Assembly: GCA_944389295.1 (NCBI GenBank)
Contig: CALXLV010000011.1
Coordinates: 1-64,000 of the forward strand
From: an uncultured Spirochaetaceae bacterium
Lineage (GTDB): Bacteria; Spirochaetota; Spirochaetia; Sphaerochaetales; Sphaerochaetaceae
Reading direction: 5' to 3'
DNA length: 64,000 nt
A program made the translations under genes and the position numbers. Of the stretch, positions 17,222 through 25,274 are shown piece after piece. Numbering within the stretch: the first letter of the stretch is position 1; every line of letters begins with the position of its first letter. Under the pieces are notes generated by a model. The model was given only the letters and a program-made list of their open reading frames with translations, made no database searches and was not told the origin of the DNA.

Positions 17222-17830
17222 ATGACTATTGATTTTGCCAAAGGCGGCGGGCTTGTGCCTGCGGTGGTCCAGGATGCGGTCACCCGCAAGGTTCTGATGC
17301 TCGGTTATATGAATGAGGAGGCGTACAGGCTCACTCTCGACAGAGGACTTGTCACATTCTTCTCCCGTTCCCGAGGCAGAATCTGGACGAAGGGCGAGAC
17401 AAGCGGGAACTTCCTCCAGGTAAGGGAGATACTTGCGGACTGTGACGGCGATACGCTTCTTGTCAAGGCGATTCCCTCCGGTCCTGTATGCCACACCGGA
17501 GCCGACACATGCTTCGGAGAGGACAACCAGCCTACGGAGATCTCGTCTCCCGAGTTCCTTTTCTACCTTGAGTCCGTAATACGCGACAGGCGCACAAATC
17601 CCGTAGAGGGATCATACACGAACCATCTCTTCTCACGCGGACTGAACAAGATCGCGCAGAAGGTGGGTGAGGAGGCCGTGGAGCTTATCATAGAAGCCAA
17701 GGATGATGACAAGGATCTCTTCCTCGGCGAGGCTGCTGATCTGATGTACCATTTCCTCGTTCTTCTCTGCCAGAAGGATGCTACTCTTTCAGAGGTGATA
17801 GACGTCCTCAAGGACAGGCATTCACGCTGA
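17222..17830 (+). CDS. hisI: Bifunctional phosphoribosyl-AMP cyclohydrolase / phosphoribosyl-ATP pyrophosphatase
   Basis: A fusion of the second and third pathway steps (often hisIE). The cyclohydrolase domain (about 1-105) has VLMLGYMNEEAY, RGRIWTKGETSGN, CDGDTLL and the zinc ligands in CHTGADTCF. The pyrophosphatase domain (about 115-202) has NHLFSRGLNKIAQKVGEEAVELIIEAK and LGEAADLMYHFLVLL. ATG 17222 has GAGGGG six bases upstream; ATG 17216 is possible but too close. Its stop overlaps the next gene by one base. Confidence 0.95.
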   Translation: MTIDFAKGGGLVPAVVQDAVTRKVLMLGYMNEEAYRLTLDRGLVTFFSRSRGRIWTKGETSGNFLQVREILADCDGDTLLVKAIPSGPVCHTGADTCFGEDNQPTEISSPEFLFYLESVIRDRRTNPVEGSYTNHLFSRGLNKIAQKVGEEAVELIIEAKDDDKDLFLGEAADLMYHFLVLLCQKDATLSEVIDVLKDRHSR

Positions 17831-18426
17831 TGCCTCCTGCAGGATGTCTGGAGACCGAATCTGATGCCGAAGGCATCGAAGAGAGCGGCACATCGTATCA
17901 GGGGCAGAATCTGAGAGGATCTGTCATACGTTCATCCGTTTTCCGTTCCGTCTCGTTCTCTTCTGCTGATCTTTCCGATGCGGCCATATCTGATACGGTT
18001 TTCGATTCCTGTGATTTCTCAAACGCGGACCTCTCTTCCTGTTCGCTTCTCCGTGTTAAAATAACATCATCGCGGCTGACGGGAGCTGTTTTCTCTTCCT
18101 CCCGTATCAGGGATACTCTCATAGAGAATTCTGCCGGCAAGTACGTATCTTTCTCCCGATCATCACTTAGAAAGATGAGGATAGATTTATCGGATTTCTC
18201 CGATTCTGATTTCTCCTCCGTCTCCGCAGTCCAGTCGGGTATAGAGAACACAGAGCTTTCAAGAGCTTCTTTCAGAGGAACTCCTCTTTCGCAGTTCACT
18301 CTCACTGGAAGCAATATCTCAGGCATTGCGCTTTCGGAGAACCTCAGAGAGCTTAAAGGCGCACGCCTCGATGCCGGGCAGGCCCTTTCGGTCATTCGCA
18401 CCTTAGGGGCAGAGATAACGCCGTGA
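17830..18426 (+). CDS. Pentapeptide-repeat protein coupled to the his operon
   Basis: From about residue 23 to 165 the 198-residue protein runs in five-residue steps of the A(D/N)Lxx type (SSADLSDAAIS, SNADLSSCSLL, ELSRASFRGTPL), which fold as a right-handed quadrilateral helix. It has no signal peptide or membrane segment and is rich in Ser. Its ATG overlaps the hisI stop (TGATG), so it is made with the histidine enzymes. Pentapeptide proteins include DNA mimics that bind gyrase, but no specific function can be assigned. It is not a known part of histidine synthesis. Confidence 0.8.
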   Translation: MPPAGCLETESDAEGIEESGTSYQGQNLRGSVIRSSVFRSVSFSSADLSDAAISDTVFDSCDFSNADLSSCSLLRVKITSSRLTGAVFSSSRIRDTLIENSAGKYVSFSRSSLRKMRIDLSDFSDSDFSSVSAVQSGIENTELSRASFRGTPLSQFTLTGSNISGIALSENLRELKGARLDAGQALSVIRTLGAEITP

Positions 18427-18519
18427 TTTTTCTTTCATGTTCATAATTACGGACAGGAATCCTCCTAAAGATGACGTAACAGCAAATCATGTTACAATTT
18501 TATTGTCCTGGGGGTTTGT

Positions 18520-19038
18520 ATGAGGAAGATATTGTCTGTAATAATGCTGACTGTTTTTATTTGTTCATCAATATTTGCGGCAACTGCAGAATATGATATT
18601 GGCGGTGGTCAATCACTTCTTCTGTATGAAGATGGAACATATGAGATAGTCACTTCACAAGTTGATTCAGACAGGATAATAGGTAAACAATATAAGCTGG
18701 ATTTGATGCGTACACTCGACCCTTTTATAAGGATTGCCATGATGGATGATCCATCAATTGCATATTATTATTCTATGCTTGAGGATACAGGGTTAATTGA
18801 TATGGTAACCTCAGAGGTGCCTGATTTCTCCGTGATTTTCCTTTCTGATGAAAAAGTTCTTGTATCTGTCGATGGGGAAACCTTTGAGACAACATACCGC
18901 ATAACCCCAGCAAAGGTTTTATATATTAATGGCTGGGATGGAGTTGAACAAGAAATAGGTACCTTCAATGATGATTATGAAGAGATATGTATTCCAACCG
19001 AAGATACTCTTCCAGTTTATCTTATAAGACAAGATTGA
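18520..19038 (+). CDS. Secreted protein of unknown function in an AT-rich island
   Basis: I do not recognise this 172-residue protein. It has a clean signal peptide (MRKILSVIMLTVFICSSIFAATA) and a mature part starting EYDIGGGQSLLLYEDGTYEIV, a short strand pattern seen at the start of many small periplasmic proteins. Codon use is much richer in A/T than in the his operon upstream, a sign of foreign origin. The NERD gene starts directly after its stop, so they form a pair. TACAAT at about 18491 may be its -10 box. Confidence 0.6.
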   Translation: MRKILSVIMLTVFICSSIFAATAEYDIGGGQSLLLYEDGTYEIVTSQVDSDRIIGKQYKLDLMRTLDPFIRIAMMDDPSIAYYYSMLEDTGLIDMVTSEVPDFSVIFLSDEKVLVSVDGETFETTYRITPAKVLYINGWDGVEQEIGTFNDDYEEICIPTEDTLPVYLIRQD

Positions 19039-19869
19039 ATGCTTATGAGTTTCTGGTCATTTCTTTTGAATCCAGATCGTTGGATATCGTCACATATAAA
19101 GCGTGGTATAAGACAGGCAGTATTTGGTGATTTAATTGCCGAATATAAGGGGGCAAGAGGAGAAAGTAGGGTTTCCAGAATTGTTGGCAGAGCTTGTACT
19201 GATACCACAGCTGTATCGATAAATGATCTGTATCTTCCATGGCCTGATGGCAGGACTGCACAAATTGATAATCTTATAATTGCTGAAAGTGGCATTTACG
19301 TTATTGAAGTCAAGAACTATAAGGGCTGGATATTTGGAAATGAGAATAATCAGTACTGGACACAAATACTGTCTACAGGATTTAGAGGAGAGTCGATAAA
19401 AAATCGCCTATACAATCCGATACGGCAGAATAATTCCCATATCTACTGCATCAGAAAGAATTTGAAAGGATATAAAGGGCCGATTCATTCTCTTATCGTT
19501 TTCAGTGATGAGGCGGAATTCAAAGATGTGACAGTAAACTCATCTAATGTTTATGTGCTTTATCAGAGCAATCTTTACCGTGTTATGCGTGAAATCAACG
19601 ATGCATATAAGGGGAGTCTTTCCGAAGAGGAAATTGCAGATATCAGAGGAAAACTTATGATTGCTGCCGCTGGGGTAAACAGCAGTAATCATACAGCTCA
19701 GGTAAAACAGCAGATTGCAGAAAAGGAAAAACGCCTTGAGAGAGGATTATGCCCTCGCTGCGGAGCTCCATTGGTTGTAAGGACTGCAAAGAAAGGGGTA
19801 AATGCAGGTTCTCAGTTTCTTGGCTGTTCCAGATATCCCGAATGCAGATATACTAGAAACATTAATTAA
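19039..19869 (+). CDS. NERD-domain nuclease-like protein with C-terminal topoisomerase-type zinc ribbon
   Basis: The 276-residue protein has a nuclease-related domain (about 40-150: GARGESRVSRIV, LPWPDGRTAQIDNLIIAESGIYVIEVKNYKGWIFG), in which D-x-I/L and E-x-K residues match the restriction-endonuclease-like active site. The C-terminal 38 residues form a C4 zinc ribbon of the topoisomerase I kind (CPRCGAPLV ... GCSRYPECRY). NERD proteins are linked to DNA processing and phage defence, but the role is unknown. ATG 19039 abuts the upstream stop; ATG 19045 is possible. AT-rich codon use matches its upstream neighbour. Confidence 0.85.
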   Translation: MLMSFWSFLLNPDRWISSHIKRGIRQAVFGDLIAEYKGARGESRVSRIVGRACTDTTAVSINDLYLPWPDGRTAQIDNLIIAESGIYVIEVKNYKGWIFGNENNQYWTQILSTGFRGESIKNRLYNPIRQNNSHIYCIRKNLKGYKGPIHSLIVFSDEAEFKDVTVNSSNVYVLYQSNLYRVMREINDAYKGSLSEEEIADIRGKLMIAAAGVNSSNHTAQVKQQIAEKEKRLERGLCPRCGAPLVVRTAKKGVNAGSQFLGCSRYPECRYTRNIN

Positions 19870-20084
19870 TTTTCTGGATTTTGAGATATCATTTCGAGTG
19901 CTTTCTCCTTCATATTGTGTACTCTAATCTTGGAATGAGGAAGTTCTATAGGGGTATTATCAAGCGGCATATTAAGGTGAGGGCTGTCCGAATCAGGCGC
20001 GGGCATTGATTGAGAGTATGGAAAATTCTCATGTCTTTCCAATACCTATCCCTGTGAATGAGCTGGAAGAGTTGTGACAGATGA
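19870..20084 (-). pseudogene. Possible frame-shifted gene remnant downstream of the BrnA-like gene
   Basis: This stretch has no intact gene. On the bottom strand, one frame from about 20049 to 19867 reads a coding-like tail (ENFPYSQSMPAPDSDSPHL ... MKEKALEMISQNPEN, stop TAA). A neighbouring frame upstream reads YLDIQSDHLSQLFQLIHRD. Joined by a frameshift they would give a continuous protein, which I do not recognise. The evidence is only the look of the composition. Confidence 0.3.
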
Positions 20085-20360
20085 TCACTTTGTATGTCCA
20101 AATACTGCTTCCCGTAGAATCGAATTGATTCTCGTCTGATACCCTTTGCCCTCAGATTTGAGTGTTTCAAGCACATCGATATCAATTAAAATGGATATTC
20201 TTTTCTTCTTGGGCGTTATGTTGAACCATTCAGGATGGATTTCGCGCGCGGGGCGGAACTGCTCAAGCTGCTCTTTTGAAAGTCTAGGAGAATTTTCATC
20301 ATATATTATCGGCGTGTTTTCGATTTCTCTGATTCTCTTATCTGATATACGTTTTGGCAT
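20085..20360 (-). CDS. BrnA/DUF4415-like antitoxin without a partner
   Basis: A 91-residue protein whose C-terminal half KKKRISILIDIDVLETLKSEGKGYQTRINSILREAV matches the ribbon-helix-helix region of the DUF4415/BrnA antitoxin family. The N-terminal half (NSPRLSKEQLEQFRPAREIHPEWF) is also typical. No toxin gene precedes it in the same direction; the BrnT/BrnA pair lies further upstream with its own promoter. AGGAGG precedes the ATG, and a TTGAAA-N16-TATATT promoter lies at 20399-20426. It may be an orphan antidote or a regulator. Confidence 0.75.
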   Translation of the reverse strand: MPKRISDKRIREIENTPIIYDENSPRLSKEQLEQFRPAREIHPEWFNITPKKKRISILIDIDVLETLKSEGKGYQTRINSILREAVFGHTK

Positions 20361-20398
20361 TCTGTATGTAAACCTCCTTTTCTTCCGGGCTGCAGCTT

Positions 20399-20426
20399 AA
20401 TATATCAGATAAAATATATATTTCAA
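20399..20426 (-). promoter_or_regulatory. Promoter of the orphan BrnA-like gene
   Basis: Bottom strand: TTGAAA (20426-20421), 16 bases, TATATT (20404-20399). The -35 region starts TTGAAATAT exactly as the brnTA promoter does, and the area contains ATATCTTGAAATATAT-like repeats that could be a ribbon-helix-helix operator. Confidence 0.55.
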
Positions 20427-20531
20427 GATATATTTGTATCAGTCTATTATGCAGAAATGAGCAATATCCGTCCCTGCAGTCCAGTCAAATGGAGAACACT
20501 GTTACTGTGCTTTCGGCGGCATTGCGGTTCA

Positions 20532-20741
20532 TCAGTCCCATGCGAATGTAAGTTTCCGTTTCTTCTCTGCGCAGTCCCTGAGGTAGAGGTTGATAAGATT
20601 CTGATAGGATATCCCGACTTCGGCGGCCTGTGCTTTGAAGTAGTCAATGGCCTCTGCATCGATGCGTATTGTGATCTGTTTCTTTAGCTTCTTTGCATAG
20701 GGGTTTTTGATGCCGTTGCTGAAATCATAGTTGTCTTTCAT
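20532..20741 (-). CDS. brnA: BrnA-type antitoxin
   Basis: A 69-residue protein with a basic KKLKKQITIRIDAEAIDYFKAQAAEVGISYQNLINLYLRDCA segment, the ribbon-helix-helix fold of BrnA. In the known Brucella system BrnA binds and neutralises the ribonuclease BrnT and represses the shared promoter. It starts two bases after the toxin gene, the canonical toxin-first order. Confidence 0.85.
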   Translation of the reverse strand: MKDNYDFSNGIKNPYAKKLKKQITIRIDAEAIDYFKAQAAEVGISYQNLINLYLRDCAEKKRKLTFAWD

Positions 20742-20743
20742 TC

Positions 20744-21049
20744 TTATATCCTCCTTTTCAGCGACTCTTCATATTGTTTTCTCTCTCCGGAGTTTGCCTT
20801 TCGCGCTGAAATGATTCTGATTTCCTCAGTTTCCTCACGGTAGCTGTGGCAAACGACAAGAGTCCTGAGCAGACTGCTCGTCCCGATCATCACGAAACGG
20901 TCATCGGAAGCAGAATGCTCATCATCGAATATGATCACAGCTTCTTCATCGCAGAACACGGTCAATGCCTCCTCGAACGATACTGAATGCTTCTTTATAT
21001 TGCGTTTGTTCTTCTCCTCGTCCCATGAAAAAGAAATATCCTTATCCAT
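20744..21049 (-). CDS. brnT: BrnT-type ribonuclease toxin
   Basis: The 101-residue protein carries the BrnT signature: FSWDEEKNKRNIKKHSVSFEEALTVFCDEEAV at the start, RFVMIGTSSLLRTLVVCHSYRE in the middle and IRIISARKANSGERKQYEE at the end, the last supplying the basic catalytic region. BrnT is a RelE-fold mRNA endonuclease. AAGGAG precedes its ATG and a TTGAAA-N16-TATAAT promoter lies at 21063-21090. All key regions look intact. Confidence 0.88.
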   Translation of the reverse strand: MDKDISFSWDEEKNKRNIKKHSVSFEEALTVFCDEEAVIIFDDEHSASDDRFVMIGTSSLLRTLVVCHSYREETEEIRIISARKANSGERKQYEESLKRRI

Positions 21050-21062
21050 TCTGCTCTCCTTA

Positions 21063-21090
21063 ATTATAATTTAATTAAAAAATATTTCAA
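21063..21090 (-). promoter_or_regulatory. brnTA promoter
   Basis: Bottom strand TTGAAA (21090-21085), 16-base spacer, TATAAT (21068-21063), followed by AAGGAG and the brnT start. The TTGAAATAT beginning is shared with the promoter at 20399-20426. Confidence 0.65.
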
Positions 21091-21096
21091 ATGAAT

Positions 21097-21780
21097 TCAT
21101 ATCAGCCCGTGCTCCAGAAAGGAGTAATACCTGTCCTCGGAGAAGATGATGTGGTCAATTACATTTATTCCCAGTATCCTGCCGCACTCGGAGAGCCTTT
21201 TAGTCACCTCTACGTCCTCTTTTGAAGGTTCTGTGTTCCCTGACGGATGGTTTTGCGCTATGGCGACTGCCGCGGCTCTCTGCCTTACGGCTTCGGAGAA
21301 TACTTCCCTCGGATGCACTATCGTCCTGTTCAGCAGCCCCATCGTCGCGACGATAGTAGTCATCACCTCGTGGGCTCCGTTCATGAGGACTACAAGAAGA
21401 TGTTCCTGTTCTCTCGATGAGTAGTGGCATACCTCGCGGAAGATATCGGACGGGGAGGCCACCGTGCGGCCTTTTCTGCCGCCTCTTCTGCGTCCGAGCT
21501 CGAGCGCGGCATCCAGCGCGGAAGCCTTAGCCTCTCCGATTCCCGGTATGAGCATTATCTCATTCCTGCCCAGCCCGGGATTGCTGTCCAGCTTTCCGAG
21601 AAGCTCTCTGGCGATGCGGTCAACGCTCCTGTTATGCGTGCCCGATCCTATTATCAGCATCAGAAGTTCCTCATCGGTGAGCGCCTCCGCTCCGAGCCTT
21701 CCGAGTTTCTCCCTCGGCCTGTCATTCTTGTCCGCCTCTCCAAGCGTGCTGTAGCCTTTGTCTATCCTGTATTTCTCCAT
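21097..21780 (-). CDS. radC: RadC/JAB-domain protein with a changed metal ligand
   Basis: The 227-residue protein has the full RadC layout: an N-terminal UPF0758 region (PREKLGRLGAEALTDEELLMLIIGSGT), a helix-hairpin-helix (LMLIPGIGEAKASAL, about 77-90) and a C-terminal MPN/JAB domain. The JAMM motif, usually HNHPSG-x(3)PS-x2-D, reads QNHPSGNTEPSKED, so the first metal-binding His is Gln (codon CAA on the bottom strand). The preceding Glu and the last Asp are kept. Cellular role of RadC is uncertain; it is not required for recombination repair in E. coli. Confidence 0.92.
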   Translation of the reverse strand: MEKYRIDKGYSTLGEADKNDRPREKLGRLGAEALTDEELLMLIIGSGTHNRSVDRIARELLGKLDSNPGLGRNEIMLIPGIGEAKASALDAALELGRRRGGRKGRTVASPSDIFREVCHYSSREQEHLLVVLMNGAHEVMTTIVATMGLLNRTIVHPREVFSEAVRQRAAAVAIAQNHPSGNTEPSKEDVEVTKRLSECGRILGINVIDHIIFSEDRYYSFLEHGLI

Positions 21781-21875
21781 ATCCTTCTATTCGCAGGGAA
21801 CGGCATTTTCCGTGAAGGGTCAGGCTGACTTTTCATGCAGTCGCATTTTCGCGCCGGATGCCATAAAATGCGGCT

Positions 21876-22340
21876 ATGAGACGCTACAGGATAGGGGAGA
21901 TGGCAGCGCTGAGCTCCCTTTCGGAGAGAACGATAAGATACTACGAGGAGCTTGGACTTATTGCCGCCGAACGTACATCCGGCGGACAGAGATGGTACAC
22001 CGACGAAGATCTCGTCTATCTCAAGCGCATCATAGAGCTGAAAGGGCTGGGGTTCTCGCTGCAGGAGATTCAGAAAGTATTCAGGCTCAAGGATTCAGAC
22101 AGGACAGGAAACGTGAGGAGAGAGGCTCTCCTCGCCGAGTATAGGAAGAAACTGGATGCCGACAGAGAGAAGATGGAAGTGCTGAGAAAGCACATAGACG
22201 AGCTCGAGTGGCACGTTCACCAGCTTGAGAAGGCGGAGGACGGCTTCACCGAATGCCCCGGGGCTCTCTGCGCCTCCTGCCAGTACCGCTCGCGATGCAC
22301 ATTCTTCCGTTCAGAGGGAGAGAAGCCACTCTCCGACTGA
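21876..22340 (+). CDS. MerR-family regulator with C-terminal cysteine cluster
   Basis: The 154-residue protein begins RYRIGEMAALSSLSERTIRYYEELGLI, the MerR winged HTH, followed by the dimerisation coiled coil (about 80-125). The tail CPGALCASCQYRSRC (about 131-145) holds four cysteines that could bind metal, an iron-sulphur cluster or respond to redox. No target operon is adjacent in the same direction. TAAAAT (21864-21869) lies six bases before the ATG with no Shine-Dalgarno, suggesting a leaderless transcript. It overlaps the convergent gene by 30 bases. Confidence 0.85.
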   Translation: MRRYRIGEMAALSSLSERTIRYYEELGLIAAERTSGGQRWYTDEDLVYLKRIIELKGLGFSLQEIQKVFRLKDSDRTGNVRREALLAEYRKKLDADREKMEVLRKHIDELEWHVHQLEKAEDGFTECPGALCASCQYRSRCTFFRSEGEKPLSD

Positions 22341-23129
22341 GAGGGACAGCTTTATGATCTCACGGGAAAAAGAGGCGGGCAGATGCCGTGAGAAGTACAT
22401 GCACTCATAGTTGAGATATCCGCCGTAATGATCTTTCAGGGCCTTCATCACGCTTTCCCACTCTATTGTGCCGAAGCCGGGGAGCAGATGCTGATCCTCC
22501 CTTCCGTTGTTGTCGGCGATATGCAGGCCGATTAGGTATTTCTCCGTCTTTTCTATGAATGCAGGAATATCCTCTCCCATGATATGCGCGTGCCCCGTAT
22601 CGAGGCATATTCCGGCCATGGGGGAGAGTGCCTCGGCAATCGGGATGAGATCATCAGCACTCCATATCTCGTTCCCCGTCTCCATATTCTCCACCGCTAT
22701 TTTCAGCGGATTCTTCTGTCTTTCGAGAAGGGAAGTGAAGTAACCGATATTCTCTTTTACCGGTCCCGGAACCGGGTGGACGACGATATGGGGAATGGAA
22801 AGTGCGGCGGCATACTCCATTGAACGGAGGATGGCCTCCTCAGACGCCTTTCTCTCTTCCCCGCTCATCTCCCTGTATCTCTGCGGGTATGGAGCGTGGG
22901 CCTGTATATATGAAACTCCGCACCTTTCACGGAGAGCTGCCAGCTCTGCAATGTAATCCACAGCTCCATCTGTATTGAGGACGGAGCCAGGATTCATCAT
23001 CTCGCAGAAGTTGAGGTCAAGTTCCCTGTAGCCCTCTTCTGCATAGATGGGTATAAGCTCCGTCATCGTTCTGCGGCCGTATCGGGAGAAAGCTGTGAGA
23101 TTGGTATTAGACGAGATTCTGCGCTGCAT
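22311..23129 (-). CDS. Sugar phosphate isomerase/epimerase-like TIM barrel protein
   Basis: The 272-residue protein matches the AP-endonuclease-2/xylose-isomerase-like barrel family: VSYIQAHAPYP, IPHIVVHPVPGP, IAVENMETG, GICLDTGHAHIMGEDIP, LHIADNNGREDQHLLPGFGTIEW. The His/Glu/Asp residues in these patches form the metal site. It is the last gene of the Ugp-like transporter operon and starts inside the end of the binding-protein gene, so it probably acts on the imported sugar, which is unknown. Confidence 0.82.
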   Translation of the reverse strand: MQRRISSNTNLTAFSRYGRRTMTELIPIYAEEGYRELDLNFCEMMNPGSVLNTDGAVDYIAELAALRERCGVSYIQAHAPYPQRYREMSGEERKASEEAILRSMEYAAALSIPHIVVHPVPGPVKENIGYFTSLLERQKNPLKIAVENMETGNEIWSADDLIPIAEALSPMAGICLDTGHAHIMGEDIPAFIEKTEKYLIGLHIADNNGREDQHLLPGFGTIEWESVMKALKDHYGGYLNYECMYFSRHLPASFSREIIKLSLSVGEWLLSL

Positions 23130-24417
23130 ACTCGTCCAGTGCCGCCTGCACCGTATTCACCATATCGCTTACAGCCTGATCTATATTCTTTCCGTTCTCG
23201 GTGACATTCCTTATCTCCGTCTGGAAGGAGTAGTAGATCTGATATGCCGAAGGAAGCCAGACGCCCGTCACCGCGGGATTTGAGGCCTGTGTCTGTTCCA
23301 TCGCCACGCGGAACTGCGGATTTCCCTCAAGGAATGCCTGATACCCCGGATCATCATACAGCCCTGTATTCACGGGCATGTATCCTGTCCTTTCCGCCCA
23401 TTTCAGCTGGACTCCCTCTGATATTAGATACTCAAGCACGGTCTTGACCTTCTCATCCTGTGAGAACGCGAACATCGCGCCGCCGCCGATGTTCACGCCG
23501 CCTGTTGCATTCTCATCGGTTCTGGGAATGAATGCCGTCCCGACCTCGAAGCGTCCTCCGACGGTGTTTATCACTGTGGAAAGACTTGATGATGAGGCGA
23601 GCATGGATGCTGTGCGGCCCGCTGCGAACTCGGTGCTCACTCCGGAGGTTATGTTGCTGACATAGCCTGTGTCATAGAGCTTCTTCCAGTGCTCAAGGAA
23701 GTTCTTGAATGTGCCTTCCTCCCCGAAGAGCACTTTGTCAGGAGTGCCCTGGTGGCCGTTTTCCTTGTTGACCATATATGAGAGCCCGTTCTGCGCACCG
23801 ATGAAGGCGCCGAGCTCATATGTGGCCGGAACGCCGGCAAACGCATATCTAGTCACTTTGCCGCTGCTGTCCTTCTCTCCGAGAAGAGGAGCAGTCTTTG
23901 CGAAGTCATCGAGTGTCTCCGGCGGCGTTAATCCGAGCGAATCAAAGAGCGTCTTGTTGTAGTAGAAGAGCAGTGAAGATGCGTTGAACGGAACGGCGAG
24001 AAGCCCGCGGTCGGACATGAGCGATTCTATCGCTGACGGCATTACCGCCGATGTGTCCACGCCGAGATCGCCGGGAAGCACGAGATAATCCGAGTTCTTC
24101 ATATCAAGAGCCGCAGTGGCATCGAGCTGCGCTATGTCGGGCAGCGAGGAAGTCCCTGTGGATGCCGCTGCCTTCACTTTTGTGAGCACGTCGTTGGCAG
24201 CCCCCTGATAGACAGCCTCGACCTCTATTCCCTTTTCTTTTCCGACAGTAGTGTTGAACTCTTCGATGATGTCATCAAAAGCGTTCCCGAGAACTCCTGA
24301 GTTCGAATGCCACAGCGTTACGACGCCGTCATCCTCGCTGCTTCCTCCCGCAGAGAGCGGAAATATGCAGAGAAAGACCATCAAAGCTGCTGTCCAGATA
24401 ATTCTTCTGCCGCGCAT
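23107..24417 (-). CDS. ABC transporter extracellular solute-binding protein, family 1 (UgpB-like)
   Basis: A 436-residue periplasmic binding protein with signal peptide MRGRRIIWTAALMVFLCIFPLSA and the family start VVTLWHSNSGVLGNAFDDIIEEFNTTVGKEKGIEVEAVYQGA, as in glycerol-3-phosphate or sugar binders. ATG 24417 is six bases from AAGGAGG; ATG 24420 is three. It follows two permease genes and precedes the TIM-barrel gene. Ligand cannot be read from sequence. Confidence 0.9.
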   Translation of the reverse strand: MRGRRIIWTAALMVFLCIFPLSAGGSSEDDGVVTLWHSNSGVLGNAFDDIIEEFNTTVGKEKGIEVEAVYQGAANDVLTKVKAAASTGTSSLPDIAQLDATAALDMKNSDYLVLPGDLGVDTSAVMPSAIESLMSDRGLLAVPFNASSLLFYYNKTLFDSLGLTPPETLDDFAKTAPLLGEKDSSGKVTRYAFAGVPATYELGAFIGAQNGLSYMVNKENGHQGTPDKVLFGEEGTFKNFLEHWKKLYDTGYVSNITSGVSTEFAAGRTASMLASSSSLSTVINTVGGRFEVGTAFIPRTDENATGGVNIGGGAMFAFSQDEKVKTVLEYLISEGVQLKWAERTGYMPVNTGLYDDPGYQAFLEGNPQFRVAMEQTQASNPAVTGVWLPSAYQIYYSFQTEIRNVTENGKNIDQAVSDMVNTVQAALDEYAAQNLV

Positions 24418-24455
24418 CATATGCCTCCTTCCGGCTTTGTGTTTATTTGTGTTCA

Positions 24456-25274
24456 TCATTCTCCGATCCTCGCCGACAGTGATTTCATTATCAGACGCCG
24501 GACTGCGATGAGCAGTATCAGGAAGGGGAGAGTTATCATCACGATCGATGCAAACTGAGCTCCGTATTCTCCTTCCTCCGCGAATCCGAGCATCGTTATT
24601 CCCACCTGTACCGTCCTCATCTTCGGCTTTGTGGTCACGAGAAGCGGCCACAGATAGCTGTTGAAAGATGAGATGAACGCCTGTATGAAAACTGTTGCGG
24701 ACACGGATGATGTAAGGGGGACGAGTATCGAGGCCATGTACCTCATGTCTCCGCTCCCGTCGATTCGCGCCGCATCGTAGATATCCCTGTCGGCGGAGAG
24801 ATATACCCCGGCTGTAAGCAGCATCGCGGATGCTGAGAAGAGGGAGGGAAGTATTATTCCGAGATATGTGTCTGTCAGATGCAGTCCCGCCACCGTCTTG
24901 TAGTTCTCATAGAGCATCGCATCGGAGGGAATGAAGAGGGTGGAGAGAAGCGCGATAAGAAGTATTCTCTTGCCCCTGAACTCGAGATGGGTGAATACGA
25001 AGGCGGAGAGAACTGAGAGCACTGTTCTTATTGATGCCGTCATCAGTGCGGTGATGAATGAGTTCAGGGCATAACGGCCGAAATATCTGTGCGCCGCGGC
25101 CAGTGCGTAGTTCCTGAGAGAAAGCCTTGACGGCAGGAAGAGCGCCTTCTCCGCCGTGAAGTCCTGCGGAGTGAAGAACGATGCGGAGATCGTGTAGAAG
25201 AGCGGAAAGAGCACTATGACTGACAGAAGCGCCGCCATCAGGATCTTTGCCGTTCTGCATGCTTTCTCAGACAT
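24456..25274 (-). CDS. ABC transporter permease (UgpE/MalG-like)
   Basis: A 272-residue inner-membrane protein with six predicted helices. The cytoplasmic EAA loop, contacting the ATPase, is YDAARIDGSGDMRYMASILVPLTSS. It overlaps the upstream permease by eight bases. The C-terminus TISARIGE-like end is normal for the family. Confidence 0.9.
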   Translation of the reverse strand: MSEKACRTAKILMAALLSVIVLFPLFYTISASFFTPQDFTAEKALFLPSRLSLRNYALAAAHRYFGRYALNSFITALMTASIRTVLSVLSAFVFTHLEFRGKRILLIALLSTLFIPSDAMLYENYKTVAGLHLTDTYLGIILPSLFSASAMLLTAGVYLSADRDIYDAARIDGSGDMRYMASILVPLTSSVSATVFIQAFISSFNSYLWPLLVTTKPKMRTVQVGITMLGFAEEGEYGAQFASIVMITLPFLILLIAVRRLIMKSLSARIGE

